The notes under the pieces: generated by a model | What the model was told of the DNA's origin: nothing | Seen by the model: the letters and a program-made list of their open reading frames with translations, nothing else | Databases searched by the model: none | Translations under genes and position numbers: made by a program | DNA from: Aphodovivens sp036306585 | GTDB taxonomy: Bacteria > Actinomycetota > Coriobacteriia > Coriobacteriales > Eggerthellaceae | Assembly (NCBI GenBank): GCA_036306585.1 | Contig: JAXJZF010000005.1 | Location: forward strand, 248,001-312,000 | Length of the DNA stretch: 64,000 nucleotides | Direction of reading: 5' to 3' | Shown: piece by piece, positions 24,852-33,599 of the stretch | How the letters are laid out: every line of letters begins with the position of its first letter | How positions within the stretch are numbered: the first letter of the stretch is position 1

Positions 24852-25133
24852 ATGGAGCGAATCACTGCGAAAGACGGCGCCGGAGCATACTGTGCGCCGG
24901 CGCGTTTCGCGCAGGTGGAAGGCGATTGCCTGCGTGGCGTCGCCATCGACCGGTTGGGCGCGTTCGAGGATGCTATCGAGTTGATGGAGAGCCAGCTTGC
25001 CGACGTCGCGGGAAAGCTCGATCGTTTGAAAGCGCAGGGGAAGATCCGCGGCGCGCAAGGCCAGCAGCTCCTTGCTAGAAAGCTCGTGCTCTCCAGCACC
25101 CTTTCCCTTTTGAGAGCGCGCAACGGCGAATAG
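24852..25133 (+). CDS. Small coiled-coil protein, unknown function
   Basis: A 93-residue protein that starts six bases after the nfo stop. The middle (AIELMESQLADVAGKLDRLKAQGKI) has heptad spacing consistent with a short coiled coil; the rest is helical and basic at the C-terminus. No domain is recognised. Support for a real gene is its tight coupling to nfo and its protein-like composition; the ribosome binding site (GAAGGG) is moderate. Overlapping readings on the other strand look like shadows. Confidence 0.55.
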   Translation: MERITAKDGAGAYCAPARFAQVEGDCLRGVAIDRLGAFEDAIELMESQLADVAGKLDRLKAQGKIRGAQGQQLLARKLVLSSTLSLLRARNGE

Positions 25134-25152
25134 GGGGGTTGCGGTTGCCTGA

Positions 25153-25773
25153 TTAGACCGCTGCTCGTCTGTTGGCGCGTGACAGGACGCGCGCGACTTC
25201 GGCTTCGCGTTGCGCGAGGGCTTCGGGGAAGGGGATGGGCTTGGCGGGGTCGGCATCGAAGGCGCCGGTCTGCTTCGTGAACCACGCAACGTCGCGCCAG
25301 GCGCCGCATTTGAACCCGGCGTTGCGCTGAATTCCCATGGTGTCGAACCCGAACCGTGCATGCAACCGTTCGCTTGCGGGGTTAGGAAGCGTCACGCGCG
25401 CGTAGGCGCAACGGACCCCCTGCAGGGAAAGCAGGTCCAGCAGCGCCTCGTACAGCGCCGATCCGAGTCCGTGGCGCGCGGCATCGTGTGCGAGGTAGAC
25501 GGACAGCTCGGCATTCCAATCGTAAGCCGCGCGGTCGGACTGCCGATGAGCGTAGGCGAACCCGACGATGCTCCCACCCCGGCAGGCGACGAGCCCCGGG
25601 TAGAACGCCAGGATGCCTTCCATCCTGCGTTGGAACTCGTCGGGCGCGGGTTCTTCCTCCTCGAACGTGACCGGAGTGTGCGCGAACGGCGCGTAGACGA
25701 GGCGGATGCCCTCGGCATCCTGCGGCGTGGCAAGCCTGATGGCAAGGCGGTCCGATGCTGCATCCGATTCCAT
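25153..25773 (-). CDS. GNAT acetyltransferase, phosphinothricin acetyltransferase-like
   Basis: A 206-residue GNAT enzyme of the Pat/MnaT type, which acetylates small amines such as phosphinothricin, methionine sulfoximine or amino acids. Family features are IRLATPQDAEGIRLVYAPF, the VTFEEEEPAPDEFQRRM segment, the acetyl-CoA loop HDAARHGLGSALYEALL (Q/RxxGxG/A variant) and GFDTMGIQRNAGFKCGAWRDVAWF, where the last two segments are diagnostic. ATG 25773 follows GGAGGG. Its true substrate is unknown. It converges with nfo and is divergent from the pheS T-box. Confidence 0.85.
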   Translation of the reverse strand: MESDAASDRLAIRLATPQDAEGIRLVYAPFAHTPVTFEEEEPAPDEFQRRMEGILAFYPGLVACRGGSIVGFAYAHRQSDRAAYDWNAELSVYLAHDAARHGLGSALYEALLDLLSLQGVRCAYARVTLPNPASERLHARFGFDTMGIQRNAGFKCGAWRDVAWFTKQTGAFDADPAKPIPFPEALAQREAEVARVLSRANRRAAV

Positions 25774-25935
25774 AGCGACCCTCCGGTTCTTCGGCGTCGT
25801 CGGTTGAACGTATGCAGCCAATGATACCCCTAGGCGGATGCCGATGCGCTGCGGCGCGGCGCAGGCGCGTTCGGAATCCACATCCGCCCTTGCGGGTTTA
25901 CGGAGCTTTTTCGCAGCGCCTTCGCGAGTTTGCGC

Positions 25936-25941
25936 TATACT
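25936..25941 (+). promoter_or_regulatory. -10 of the pheST T-box transcript
   Basis: TATACT lies just upstream of the T-box leader; no clear -35 was seen. Confidence 0.5.
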
Positions 25942-25947
25942 TTCGCG

Positions 25948-26290
25948 ATGCATCGCGAATGCGATGAACGGCATTGACGAAGACAGCGCCTTGCGCGCAC
26001 GCCGCCATCAGAGACGCGCCTCACCGGCTGAAAGGGCGCGGACGGCTTGCAGGGCGATTCCCTTCCGAGCTGCACGGCTGAACGCGGGGCCTGGGTGTGC
26101 GGGCGGACGCTTCAAGTAGGCCGTGCCGGGCGCCTCCGTGATCGGGCGAACGAAGCGGGCGGCCAGCCTGTTGCTTCGGCGTTGCGCCGGGGCGGAGGGG
26201 CGAGCGCCGTCAACCGAGGTGGTACCGCGAGAGCCTGCTCCCGTCCTTGGATTTCCAACTTGGATGTCCAAGCGGGAGCAGGCTTTTTGT
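25948..26290 (+). promoter_or_regulatory. T-box riboswitch, phenylalanine-specific, controlling pheST
   Basis: The antiterminator carries GGTGGTACCGCGA (26218-26230). Its bulge UGGU would pair with an ACCA tRNA end (discriminator A, as in tRNA-Phe). On the 3-prime side of stem I a UUC codon (26111-26113) followed by A is the likely specifier for phenylalanine, and stem I has CAGAGA (26009-26014). The leader sits directly before pheS, so low charged tRNA-Phe should raise synthetase expression. Boundaries are approximate. Confidence 0.88.
26232..26289 (+). terminator. T-box terminator upstream of pheS
   Basis: AGCCTGCTCCCG (26232-26243) pairs with CGGGAGCAGGCT (26273-26284), with an inner CTTGGA/TCCAAG stem and a T-run after it. 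Confidence 0.92.
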
Positions 26291-26350
26291 TTTCCCGGGC
26301 AGGCGCGCAGCGCGGCCCGGCGCATGCGACAAGGAAAGGACGGAGGACGC

Positions 26351-27415
26351 ATGGCGATTGTTGACGAATTGGCAGCGCTTCAAACCGAAACGCTTGCCGC
26401 CATCGAGGCAGCGGCCGATTCCGCCGCGCTCGAGCAGGTGCGCGTGGGCGTGCTGGGCAAGTCCGGCACGTTGACGGGGTATCTGCGCGGCATGGGTCAG
26501 GTGCCCAAGGACGAGCGCGCCCAGGTGGGCAAGACGGTCAACGAGGTGCGCAATGTGGTGGAGGAGGCGCTGTCCTCGCGCAAGTCGGCGCTGGCCGCCG
26601 CCGAGTTGGAGGCCTCTATGGATGCGAGCGCCGTCGACGTGACGCTGCCGGGCCGCTGCCAGCAGCTGGGCACGCGGCATCTCATCAACCGCATCATCGA
26701 CGAGGTTTCCGAGATCTTCCTGGGCCTGGGCTATTCCATCGCCAACGGTCCCGAGGTGGAGACCGAGTACTACAACTTCAACGCGCTAAACGCTCCCGAG
26801 GATCATCCCAGCCGCGGCTTGGCCGACACCTTCTACGTGGTGGATCGCTCCGACGACACGCATAAGCATGTGAAGGGCGAATCGGGCGTGCTGCTGCGCA
26901 CCCAGACCTCGCCGGTCCAGGCGCGCGTCATGGAGGCGCAGAAGCCCCCCATCTACATCATCAGCCCCGGCAAGGTGTACCGCCGCGACGTGGCCGACCC
27001 CTCGCATCTGCCCCAGTTCCATCAGATCGAGGGCCTGGTGGTGGACGAGGGCATCACCTTCGGCGATCTGAAGGGCACCCTCGAATACGCCTGCAAGCAG
27101 ATCTTCGGCGAAGAGCGCAAGACACGTTTCCGCGCCCACTACTTCCCCTTCACCGAGCCGTCCGCCGAGGTGGATGTGAGCTGCGGCATCTGTCACGGCG
27201 AGGGCTGCCGTTTCTGCAAGGGTACCGGCTGGCTCGAGATCCTGGGCTGCGGCATGGTGGACCCCAACGTCTACGGTTACGCGGGCATCGATCCCGAGAA
27301 GTATTCCGGGTTCGCGTTCGGCATGGGCGTCGAGCGCATCGCTTGCTTGAAGTACAACGTCCCCGACTTGCGCATGCTGGTCGAAGGCGACATGCGTTTC
27401 CTGCGTCAGTTCTAG
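26351..27415 (+). CDS. pheS: Phenylalanyl-tRNA synthetase alpha subunit
   Basis: The 354-residue alpha subunit carries the catalytic class II core of the alpha2-beta2 enzyme. The N-terminal coiled coil (about 1-85) binds tRNA. Class II motif 1 (HLINRIIDEVSEIFLGLGY), GPEVETEYYNFNALN, motif 2 (GKVYRRDVADPSHLPQFHQIEG) and motif 3 (FAFGMGVERIACLKY) are all present. ATG 26351 follows GGAGGACGC. The insertion CGICHGEGCRFCKGTGWLE has the cysteine spacing typical of bacterial PheS. pheT follows after 10 bp. Confidence 0.97.
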   Translation: MAIVDELAALQTETLAAIEAAADSAALEQVRVGVLGKSGTLTGYLRGMGQVPKDERAQVGKTVNEVRNVVEEALSSRKSALAAAELEASMDASAVDVTLPGRCQQLGTRHLINRIIDEVSEIFLGLGYSIANGPEVETEYYNFNALNAPEDHPSRGLADTFYVVDRSDDTHKHVKGESGVLLRTQTSPVQARVMEAQKPPIYIISPGKVYRRDVADPSHLPQFHQIEGLVVDEGITFGDLKGTLEYACKQIFGEERKTRFRAHYFPFTEPSAEVDVSCGICHGEGCRFCKGTGWLEILGCGMVDPNVYGYAGIDPEKYSGFAFGMGVERIACLKYNVPDLRMLVEGDMRFLRQF

Positions 27416-27425
27416 GAGGGCGAAT

Positions 27426-29921
27426 ATGAAAGTATCTTTGAAGTGGCTCTCCGAATATGTGGAGGTGCCTACCGATATCAAGGAGCTGTGCGACCGGTTG
27501 GACCTCACCGGCACCGGCGTGGAGGGTGTCGAGAAGCTGGGCGCTCAGTTCGACCATGTGGTCACCGGGCAGATCGTGTCCAAGGAGAAGCATCCCGATT
27601 CCGATCACATGTGGGTCACCCGCGTGAACGTGGGCGATAAGAACGTCGACGCCGACGGCAACCCCGAGCCGCTGCAGATCGTGTGCGGCGCGCAGAACTT
27701 CAACGAGGGCGACCATGTGGTGGTTGCCATGATCGGCGCGGAGCTTCCCGGTGACGTGAAGATCAAGAAATCCAAGCTGCGCGGCGTGGTGAGTTGCGGC
27801 ATGAACTGCTCGGCGCGCGAGCTGGGCCTGGGCGGCGATCATTCGGGCATCATGATCCTGCCCGAGGATGCGCCGATGGGCATGCCGTTCGCCGAGTACG
27901 CCAAGCTGGGCGACACCGTGCTCGATCTTGAGATCACGCCCAACCGCCCCGACAGCCTGTCGGTGGTGGGCCTGGCGCGCGAGCTGGGCGCGATGTACCG
28001 CCGCGACTACTCCAGCCCGCTTGCCGAGATGGCGGGCAAGCTCGAGCTCGACCAGCAGGGCGCGCCCATCGAGGACGAGGTGAAGATCACCATCGAAGAC
28101 GATGTCCGCTGCCCCCGCTACACCGCCCGCGTCATCCGCGGCTGCAAGGTGGGCCCCAGCCCCGACTGGATGGTCGAGCGCCTGGCGGCCATCGGCCAGC
28201 GCTCCATCAACAACATCGTGGACGTGACCAACTACATCCTGTTCCTGCTGGGCCAGCCCCTGCACGCCTTCGACCTGGGCAAGCTTAAGAATGCCGACGG
28301 CGTGGCTCATGTGGTCATCCGCGCTGCGGAAGACGGCGAGAAGCTGACCACGTTGGACGGGGAGGACCGCGAGCTCACTTCCGACATGACCGTCATCTCC
28401 ACGCCCGAGCTGGGCGCGGTGGCGCTGGCAGGCGTGATGGGCGGCCTGGAGACCGAGGTTACCGACGAAACCTGCGACATCCTGCTGGAGGCCGCCGCCT
28501 TCGAGGCGGGCCGCACCAGCCGCACCAGTCGCAACCTGGGTCTCATCAGCGAAAGCTCCATGCGCTATGAGCGCGGCGTCGACGATCATGAGATCGAGCT
28601 GCGCTCCGCTGCGGCCGCCATGCTCATCGCCGAGGTTTCCGGCGGAACGGTGGCGCGCGCCGCTTCCAACGATGCGGGCATCGTGGACGTGTGGCCGCGC
28701 GTGAGCGTTGCCCCGCAGCTGCAGTTCCGCATCGAGCGTTTCAACAAGATGATGGGCGCAAACATCCCGCGCGATTTCATCGTGGAGATCCTGGGACGTT
28801 TGGGCTGCCAGGTGTCCGATGGCGAGACCGAGGCCGTGCTCTCCGTGGTGGCCCCCACGTTCCGCCCCGACCTTGAGCGCGAGATCGACCTGTACGAGGA
28901 AGTGCTGCGCCTATGGGGCATGGACCGCATCGAGTCGACGCTGCCGGGCGGCCCGGGCCGCGTGGGAACGCGTAGCGAGGCCGAACTCAAGCGCGACGTG
29001 GTGAACCGCGCCCTGCGCGCCGCCGGCATGAACGAGACCATGACCTATTCGTTCGCCCAGCCCGACGATCTCGAGCTTCTGCGCATGAGCACCGAGGGCC
29101 TCGGCGAGCCGGTCGAGCTCATCAATCCCATGAACGCCGACCAGTCGGTGCTGCGCCGCAGCATCGTCCCCGGCCTGCTGCGCAGTGTGGCGCACAACCA
29201 GGCGCACGGCGTGAAGAACATCCAGCTGTACGAGATCGGCGAGACGTTCCATGCTGCCGAAGGCCGCCAGCTGCCTAAGGAGCGCACGCGCGTCGCGGGC
29301 GTGATGGCGGGCGCCATGGGCGACGTTTCGTGGAATGCCAGCCCTGCGCCGTTCGATTTCTTCGACGGCAAGGGCGTCATCGAGAGCCTGGTGCGCGAGC
29401 TTGCCATCCCCAAAATCCGCTTCAAGGCGCTGTCCGCAGAAGATGCCCCGCACTTGCAGCCCGGCCGCGCCGCCCAGGTGCTTTCCGGCGGCACGGTGCT
29501 CGGCTGGGTGGGCGAGCTTCACCCGTTGGCCGTCGACGCGTTCGAGGCGCATGGCCCGGTGGTGGCGTTCGAGCTGGAGCTTTCCGCGCTCATCAAGAGC
29601 AGCCAGCCGGCGCGCCCGTACGTGGACGTGCCCACGTTCCCAGCGGTGGCGCTGGACGTCGCCTTTGTGGTGGGCGAGGACGTCACGCACGAGCGCATGA
29701 TGCAGTGCATGAGCTCGGCGGGCGGAAAGCTGCTGGAGAGCGCGCATCTTTTCGATGTGTACCGCGACGAAGAGCGCGTCGGCGCGGGCAAGAAGTCGAT
29801 GGCCTACGCCCTTACCTGGCGCGCCGCCGACCGCACCCTCACTAGCGAAGAGGCCGAGAAGGCCCAGCAGAAGCTGATCAAGAAGGTATGCGGCGCCACC
29901 GGCGCCGAGGTGCGCGGCTAG
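27426..29921 (+). CDS. pheT: Phenylalanyl-tRNA synthetase beta subunit
   Basis: At 831 residues this is full length. It has the N-terminal EMAP/OB-like tRNA-binding domain (residues 40-150: VVTGQIVSKEKHPDSDHM), B3/B4 editing domain (ITPNRPDSLSVVGLARELG; MRYERGVD region), B5 domain, the catalytic-like core (RPDLEREIDLYEEVLRLWG) and a C-terminal ferredoxin-fold anticodon-binding domain (PTFPAVALDVAFVV). It forms the heterotetramer with PheS and edits mischarged tyrosine. A terminator follows 35 bp after the stop. Confidence 0.97.
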   Translation: MKVSLKWLSEYVEVPTDIKELCDRLDLTGTGVEGVEKLGAQFDHVVTGQIVSKEKHPDSDHMWVTRVNVGDKNVDADGNPEPLQIVCGAQNFNEGDHVVVAMIGAELPGDVKIKKSKLRGVVSCGMNCSARELGLGGDHSGIMILPEDAPMGMPFAEYAKLGDTVLDLEITPNRPDSLSVVGLARELGAMYRRDYSSPLAEMAGKLELDQQGAPIEDEVKITIEDDVRCPRYTARVIRGCKVGPSPDWMVERLAAIGQRSINNIVDVTNYILFLLGQPLHAFDLGKLKNADGVAHVVIRAAEDGEKLTTLDGEDRELTSDMTVISTPELGAVALAGVMGGLETEVTDETCDILLEAAAFEAGRTSRTSRNLGLISESSMRYERGVDDHEIELRSAAAAMLIAEVSGGTVARAASNDAGIVDVWPRVSVAPQLQFRIERFNKMMGANIPRDFIVEILGRLGCQVSDGETEAVLSVVAPTFRPDLEREIDLYEEVLRLWGMDRIESTLPGGPGRVGTRSEAELKRDVVNRALRAAGMNETMTYSFAQPDDLELLRMSTEGLGEPVELINPMNADQSVLRRSIVPGLLRSVAHNQAHGVKNIQLYEIGETFHAAEGRQLPKERTRVAGVMAGAMGDVSWNASPAPFDFFDGKGVIESLVRELAIPKIRFKALSAEDAPHLQPGRAAQVLSGGTVLGWVGELHPLAVDAFEAHGPVVAFELELSALIKSSQPARPYVDVPTFPAVALDVAFVVGEDVTHERMMQCMSSAGGKLLESAHLFDVYRDEERVGAGKKSMAYALTWRAADRTLTSEEAEKAQQKLIKKVCGATGAEVRG

Positions 29922-29955
29922 CCCTGCACGGCAACACGCTGCAGCATAGCGTTTG

Positions 29956-29988
29956 AAACCCCCGTCGGCTGGTGCCGGCGGGGGTTTC
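29956..29988 (+). terminator. Terminator of the pheST operon
   Basis: AAACCCCCGTCGGC pairs with GCCGGCGGGGGTTT (one mismatch) across a TGGT loop, followed by CGTTCG. Confidence 0.8.
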
Positions 29989-30096
29989 GTTCGGAGGGGG
30001 GTTTGCGGGTGGCACGCGTGCTAGCGGCGATCCGGCCGAACGCCTTGGAGAGGCGGCGCGGTTCGACCGGATCCGCCGGCAGGGACGGGCCGCGCA

Positions 30097-30105
30097 TGGT
30101 ACAGT
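30097..30105 (+). promoter_or_regulatory. Extended -10 promoter of the ClC/K-channel pair
   Basis: TGG-TACAGT lies 58 bp upstream of the GTG at 30164. Between the pheT terminator and this site nothing else is seen. Confidence 0.45.
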
Positions 30106-30163
30106 GGTGCCAAGATCGGCGTGCGAAGCCTCCCTTCGCGCCGTGGCGGAAGGTGGTGCTCCG

Positions 30164-31486
30164 GTGGCGGACAGGCGGGATAGGCCCTATGTGGGCGATT
30201 ATGGGCAGCCCATGCAGGGGGCGGGCCGCATCGCGTCTGCCAGCATCTCGATGGTGCTCCTTGCCTGCGCAATCGGTTTCGCCGTTGGCGTGGCGGTGTG
30301 GGGCGCGCTTTCGCTTTCCAGCCTGCTCGTCTCCTTGCTGTGGCGCGGTCTTCCCGCAGTGTTTCCCTTCGATGCCTGGTGGCTCCCTCTGATTCTATGC
30401 CCGCTGGGCGGATTGCTCATCGGATTGTGGACGCGTGCCTTTCATAGCGCGCCCGAACCGCTTGATGCGGTGATGGGGCAGGTGCGCGCCACGGGCGGCT
30501 ACCGTTTGCGGGGCGGCGCTGCGAGTTTCGTGAGCTTCCTGTTGCCGCTCGCGTTCGGCGGATCCATCGGCCCCGAAGCGGGCCTTTCGGGCATCATCGC
30601 CGCTGCCTGCACGTGGATCGGCCGCACGCTCAAGCGCGCTGGGCTGAAGGTTAAGGCGGTTGCCGACCTCACCGTGTCCGCCACACTCTCAGCAGTGTTC
30701 GGCGCGCCGTTTCTGGGCATCGTCATGAATGCGGAAAGCCAGCCGCGCATCCCCTCGCCCGATGATTATGCGTTGCGTCGGTCGGCGAAGCTGCTGCTCT
30801 ACACCGCGGCTGCTTTCGGGGCGTTCGGCGGCGCGGCGGCGGTGTCGGGTCTTTTGGGTGGGAACGCGGGCCTGCCGCATTTCCCCTCCATCCAGGCGGC
30901 GGGCGCGCAGCTGCTGCTCGTCGTCCCGCTCTCGCTTGTCGGATGGGCGTTGGCGCTGCTGTTCCATGCATCCAATCACGTATTCGGCGCTTTGGGCGCG
31001 CGGTTCCGCGATGAATCCATCCTGGCGCCCGTCATCGCCGGCGTGGCGTTGGGCGCGGTCGCGCTCGCGTTGCCTGGCGTGCTGTTCTCGGGCGAGGAGC
31101 AGTGCCGCTCCATTATGGGAAGCTGGGGTGCCGCCGGCGCGTTCGCGCTTATCGCGACCGGCATCGTGAAGGCCGTGGCCACGCCGCTGTGCCTGAACCT
31201 CGGTTGGCGGGGCGGCAACTTCTTCCCGTGCATCTTCGCTGGCGTGAGCGCGGGGTACGGCATCGCGACGCTTGTCGGCATCGACCCAATGCTGTGCGTC
31301 GTGTCGGTCACCACGGCGTTCGTTGCGGGCATGACCCGCAAGCCGGTGCTGTCCCTGGCGCTGCTGCTTTTGTGCTTCCCCATCGACGGCATTTTGGTCA
31401 GCGGCGTCGCGGCGGTGGTGGGGGCGGCGCTGCCCATCCCGCGTGCGCTGATGGTTCGGAAAAGCGACGCCGCGAAAGCGGGGTAG
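30164..31486 (+). CDS. ClC-family chloride channel/antiporter
   Basis: A 440-residue integral membrane protein of the ClC family with about ten to twelve helices. The signature is FGGSIGPEAGLSG (the GxxGPE anion-binding segment), with GAPFLGIVMNAE and GWRGGNFFPCIFAGVSAGYG (the GxFxP anion-binding loop) later. No cytoplasmic CBS domains follow. Whether it is a channel or a chloride/proton or fluoride antiporter cannot be read with confidence. GTG 30164 is chosen because AAGGTGG lies eight bases before it; the first in-frame ATG (29972) sits inside the pheT terminator. A potassium channel gene follows after 14 bp. Confidence 0.85.
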   Translation: MADRRDRPYVGDYGQPMQGAGRIASASISMVLLACAIGFAVGVAVWGALSLSSLLVSLLWRGLPAVFPFDAWWLPLILCPLGGLLIGLWTRAFHSAPEPLDAVMGQVRATGGYRLRGGAASFVSFLLPLAFGGSIGPEAGLSGIIAAACTWIGRTLKRAGLKVKAVADLTVSATLSAVFGAPFLGIVMNAESQPRIPSPDDYALRRSAKLLLYTAAAFGAFGGAAAVSGLLGGNAGLPHFPSIQAAGAQLLLVVPLSLVGWALALLFHASNHVFGALGARFRDESILAPVIAGVALGAVALALPGVLFSGEEQCRSIMGSWGAAGAFALIATGIVKAVATPLCLNLGWRGGNFFPCIFAGVSAGYGIATLVGIDPMLCVVSVTTAFVAGMTRKPVLSLALLLLCFPIDGILVSGVAAVVGAALPIPRALMVRKSDAAKAG

Positions 31487-31500
31487 GGAGGGTAGCGACC

Positions 31501-31962
31501 ATGTTCCGGGAACCGAAAAACGAAGGCAAGGCAGGGCGCGTCCGCTCGGGCGTCGTCCTGTGGCGAACGATGAAGGCGGTGGGCGCCCAGCGCATCTTCT
31601 CAGGGTATTTGGCGTTCCTGCTGATCTGCTGCGGGCTGTTCTGCCTGGTCGAGCCCGAGACGTTTCCCACCTACGGCAACGCTGTATGGTACGTGTTCCA
31701 AACCATCACCACCATCGGGTTCGGCGACATCGTGCCCGATGGCGCCCTCGTGCGCGTCCTCAGCGTGGTCATCGGACTGTCGGCGCTGTTCGTGGTGGCG
31801 TTGCTCACGGGCGTCACGGTGAGTTTCTTCAACGAGAAGATGCGCCTGCGCCGCAACGAGAGCTTCATCGAATTCGACCATGGCATGGAGCGCCTCACCG
31901 AGCTTTCCCCCGATGAGCTCGCCCGCCTCGAGCAGCAGTACCGCGCGTTCCGGAAGCGGTAA
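31501..31962 (+). CDS. Two-TM potassium channel
   Basis: A 153-residue protein with two membrane helices flanking a pore loop: FSGYLAFLLICCGLFCLV, then WYVFQTITTIGFGDIVPDG with the selectivity filter TIGFGD, then VLSVVIGLSALFVVALLTG. The cytoplasmic tail (residues 105-153) is short, charged and helical and has no RCK/TrkA domain, so the gating signal is unknown. ATG 31501 has GGGAGGG upstream. The 14-bp gap after the ClC gene points to cotranscription. Confidence 0.88.
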   Translation: MFREPKNEGKAGRVRSGVVLWRTMKAVGAQRIFSGYLAFLLICCGLFCLVEPETFPTYGNAVWYVFQTITTIGFGDIVPDGALVRVLSVVIGLSALFVVALLTGVTVSFFNEKMRLRRNESFIEFDHGMERLTELSPDELARLEQQYRAFRKR

Positions 31963-32045
31963 GGCGTGTCCCGTGCGCTGTTGCGGCTTCGCGGGCAAAA
32001 TCCCGAAAAGCTGAGCGGCTGCATGCGATCAAAGCATCCGACCGC

Positions 32046-32051
32046 TATACT
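32046..32051 (+). promoter_or_regulatory. -10 of map
   Basis: TATACT lies 42 bp upstream of the map start. Confidence 0.5.
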
Positions 32052-32092
32052 AGCCTCCGAAAACAACAACGACGTTTCGGAAGGATACGGGA

Positions 32093-32977
32093 ATGTACGA
32101 CGGAATGGCAGTGCCGGGCCGCAACGATGAATGTTGGTGCGGCAGCGGCAAGAAATACAAGAAATGCCACATCGACATCGATGCGCGCCTGCAGGATTGC
32201 TATGAGCGCGGGCTGGAGGTGCCCTACCGCAGTCTGCTGAAGACCGCGGCAGACATCGAGGGCATCAAGCGCAGCGCGGCCATCAACATCGGCGTGCTGG
32301 ACTATGTTGCCGAGCACATCGCACCGGGCGTGACCACCGAGCAGATCGATCAGTGGGTGCATGATTACACCGTGGAACATGGCGGCATCCCCGCCGACTT
32401 GGACTTCGAGGGCTACCCGAAAAGCGTGTGCACCTCGGTGAACGAGGAGGTGTGCCACGGCATCCCGTCGCCCGACGTGGTGCTGAAGGAAGGCGACATC
32501 GTCAACGTTGACTGCTCCACCATCTTCGATGGCTACTTCTCGGATTCCTCGCGCATGTTCTGCATCGGCAAAGCGGACCCCGAGCGCGAGCGTTTGGTGC
32601 GCGTGACGAAGGAGTGCGTGCAGAAGGGCCTGGAGGCCATCAAGCCCTGGGGCTTTCTGGGCGACATCGGTGCGGCGGTGAACGCCTACGCCCAGGAGAA
32701 CGGCTACAGCGTGGTGCGCGAGTTCGGCGGCCACGGCATCGGGTTGGAATTCCACGAGGATCCGTTCGTGAGCTTCGTGTCCGAGCCGGGCACGGGCATG
32801 GTCCTAGCGCCGGGTGTGTGCTTCACCATCGAGCCCATGGTGAACATGGGCGGCTGCGAGATCGACATGACCGACCCCAACGGCTGGACGGTGCGCACCG
32901 CCGATGGCATGCCCACTGCGCAGTGGGAGGTGCAGCTGGTCATCACCGAGACGGGCTACGAGCTTCTGTCCTGGTAG
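32093..32977 (+). CDS. map: Methionine aminopeptidase with N-terminal SEC-C zinc motif
   Basis: MetAP removes the initiator methionine from nascent proteins. The 294-residue protein has an N-terminal SEC-C motif (CWCGSGKKYKKCH, residues 14-26), a zinc-binding element shared with the SecA C-terminus and thought to contact ribosomes or chaperones. The catalytic pita-bread domain shows the metal ligands in order: VNVDCSTIFDGYFSDSS (two aspartates), GGHGIGLEFHE (histidine), FTIEPM (glutamate) and WEVQLVIT (glutamate). It is monocistronic, between its own -10 and the shared terminator with the FKBP gene. Confidence 0.95.
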   Translation: MYDGMAVPGRNDECWCGSGKKYKKCHIDIDARLQDCYERGLEVPYRSLLKTAADIEGIKRSAAINIGVLDYVAEHIAPGVTTEQIDQWVHDYTVEHGGIPADLDFEGYPKSVCTSVNEEVCHGIPSPDVVLKEGDIVNVDCSTIFDGYFSDSSRMFCIGKADPERERLVRVTKECVQKGLEAIKPWGFLGDIGAAVNAYAQENGYSVVREFGGHGIGLEFHEDPFVSFVSEPGTGMVLAPGVCFTIEPMVNMGGCEIDMTDPNGWTVRTADGMPTAQWEVQLVITETGYELLSW

Positions 32978-33032
32978 CCGATTAGAAAAGTGCAGGCGCC
33001 GCCGCGGCATCGCTCGCGGCGGCGAAAAGAAG

Positions 33033-33074
33033 AACCGCCCGGAAGGCTTCCGAAAAGAGGCCCTCCGGGCGGTT
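33033..33074. terminator. Bidirectional terminator between map and FKBP genes
   Basis: AACCGCCCGGA (33033-33043) pairs with TCCGGGCGGTT (33064-33074). On the minus strand it is followed by CTTCTTTTC, and on the plus strand by a weaker CCGCGTTTTC. Confidence 0.85.
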
Positions 33075-33100
33075 CCGCGTTTTCGTTTGGCTTCCCGCGC

Positions 33101-33526
33101 CTATTCGGCGGAAAGCAGCGTGATGTCGAAGTTGAGGTCCTTGCCCGCCAGCTCGTGGTTCATGTCGAAGGTGACGATGCCGTCTTCGATGGACTTCACG
33201 AACACGGGGAAGGGCTGGCCGTTGCCGTGGCGCATGTAAATGGTGTGGCCCACCGGCAGCTGGTCGCCGTTGGGGATCTGCTCCAGCGGCACTTTCTGGA
33301 CCAGGTCCTCGCGCCATTCGCCGTACGCCAGCGCGGCGGGGATGTGCGCCTTGACGGTCTGTCCCACTTCCATGTCCTTCACGGCCTGGTCGAAGCCGGG
33401 GATCATCTGGCCGGCGCCGCAGGTGAACTCCAGCGGCTGATTGCGGTCGATCGACGAGTCGAACTTCGTGCCGTCGTCGAGCGTGCCCACGTAATGGACC
33501 TTTACCTTCTTGCCTTCGTTGCTCAT
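33101..33526 (-). CDS. SlyD-like FKBP peptidyl-prolyl isomerase
   Basis: A 141-residue protein that catalyses cis-trans isomerisation of prolyl bonds. It has the FKBP signature KVKVHYVGTLDDGTKFDSS, FTCGAGQMIPGFDQAVKDMEVGQ, then an inserted flap of about 55 residues (QKVPLEQIP to FPVFVKSIEDGIVTFDMNHELAGKDL), which places it in the SlyD-type group with chaperone activity. The His-rich metal-binding tail of SlyD is absent. ATG 33526 has GGGAG six bases before it; the upstream MGDP codons are probably leader. It converges on map. Confidence 0.9.
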   Translation of the reverse strand: MSNEGKKVKVHYVGTLDDGTKFDSSIDRNQPLEFTCGAGQMIPGFDQAVKDMEVGQTVKAHIPAALAYGEWREDLVQKVPLEQIPNGDQLPVGHTIYMRHGNGQPFPVFVKSIEDGIVTFDMNHELAGKDLNFDITLLSAE

Positions 33527-33599
33527 TGGATCTCCCATCCGTTATGCGTGAAACGTCGTTTTGCGTGCCGTCTAGTCTAGCGAAACCCCTCGCGCGGCG

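Noticed and set aside
23391..25361. 656-residue minus-strand open frame across ecfT and nfo
   Set aside because: Shadow frame; both sense genes are unmistakable.
30045..30090. tRNA-like GGTTCGACC segment
   Set aside because: No acceptor stem, anticodon arm or CCA context can be built around it.
29972..30163. ATG start for the ClC gene at 29972
   Set aside because: It lies in the loop of the pheT terminator, and the added residues have no family similarity; the GTG at 30164 has a proper ribosome binding site.
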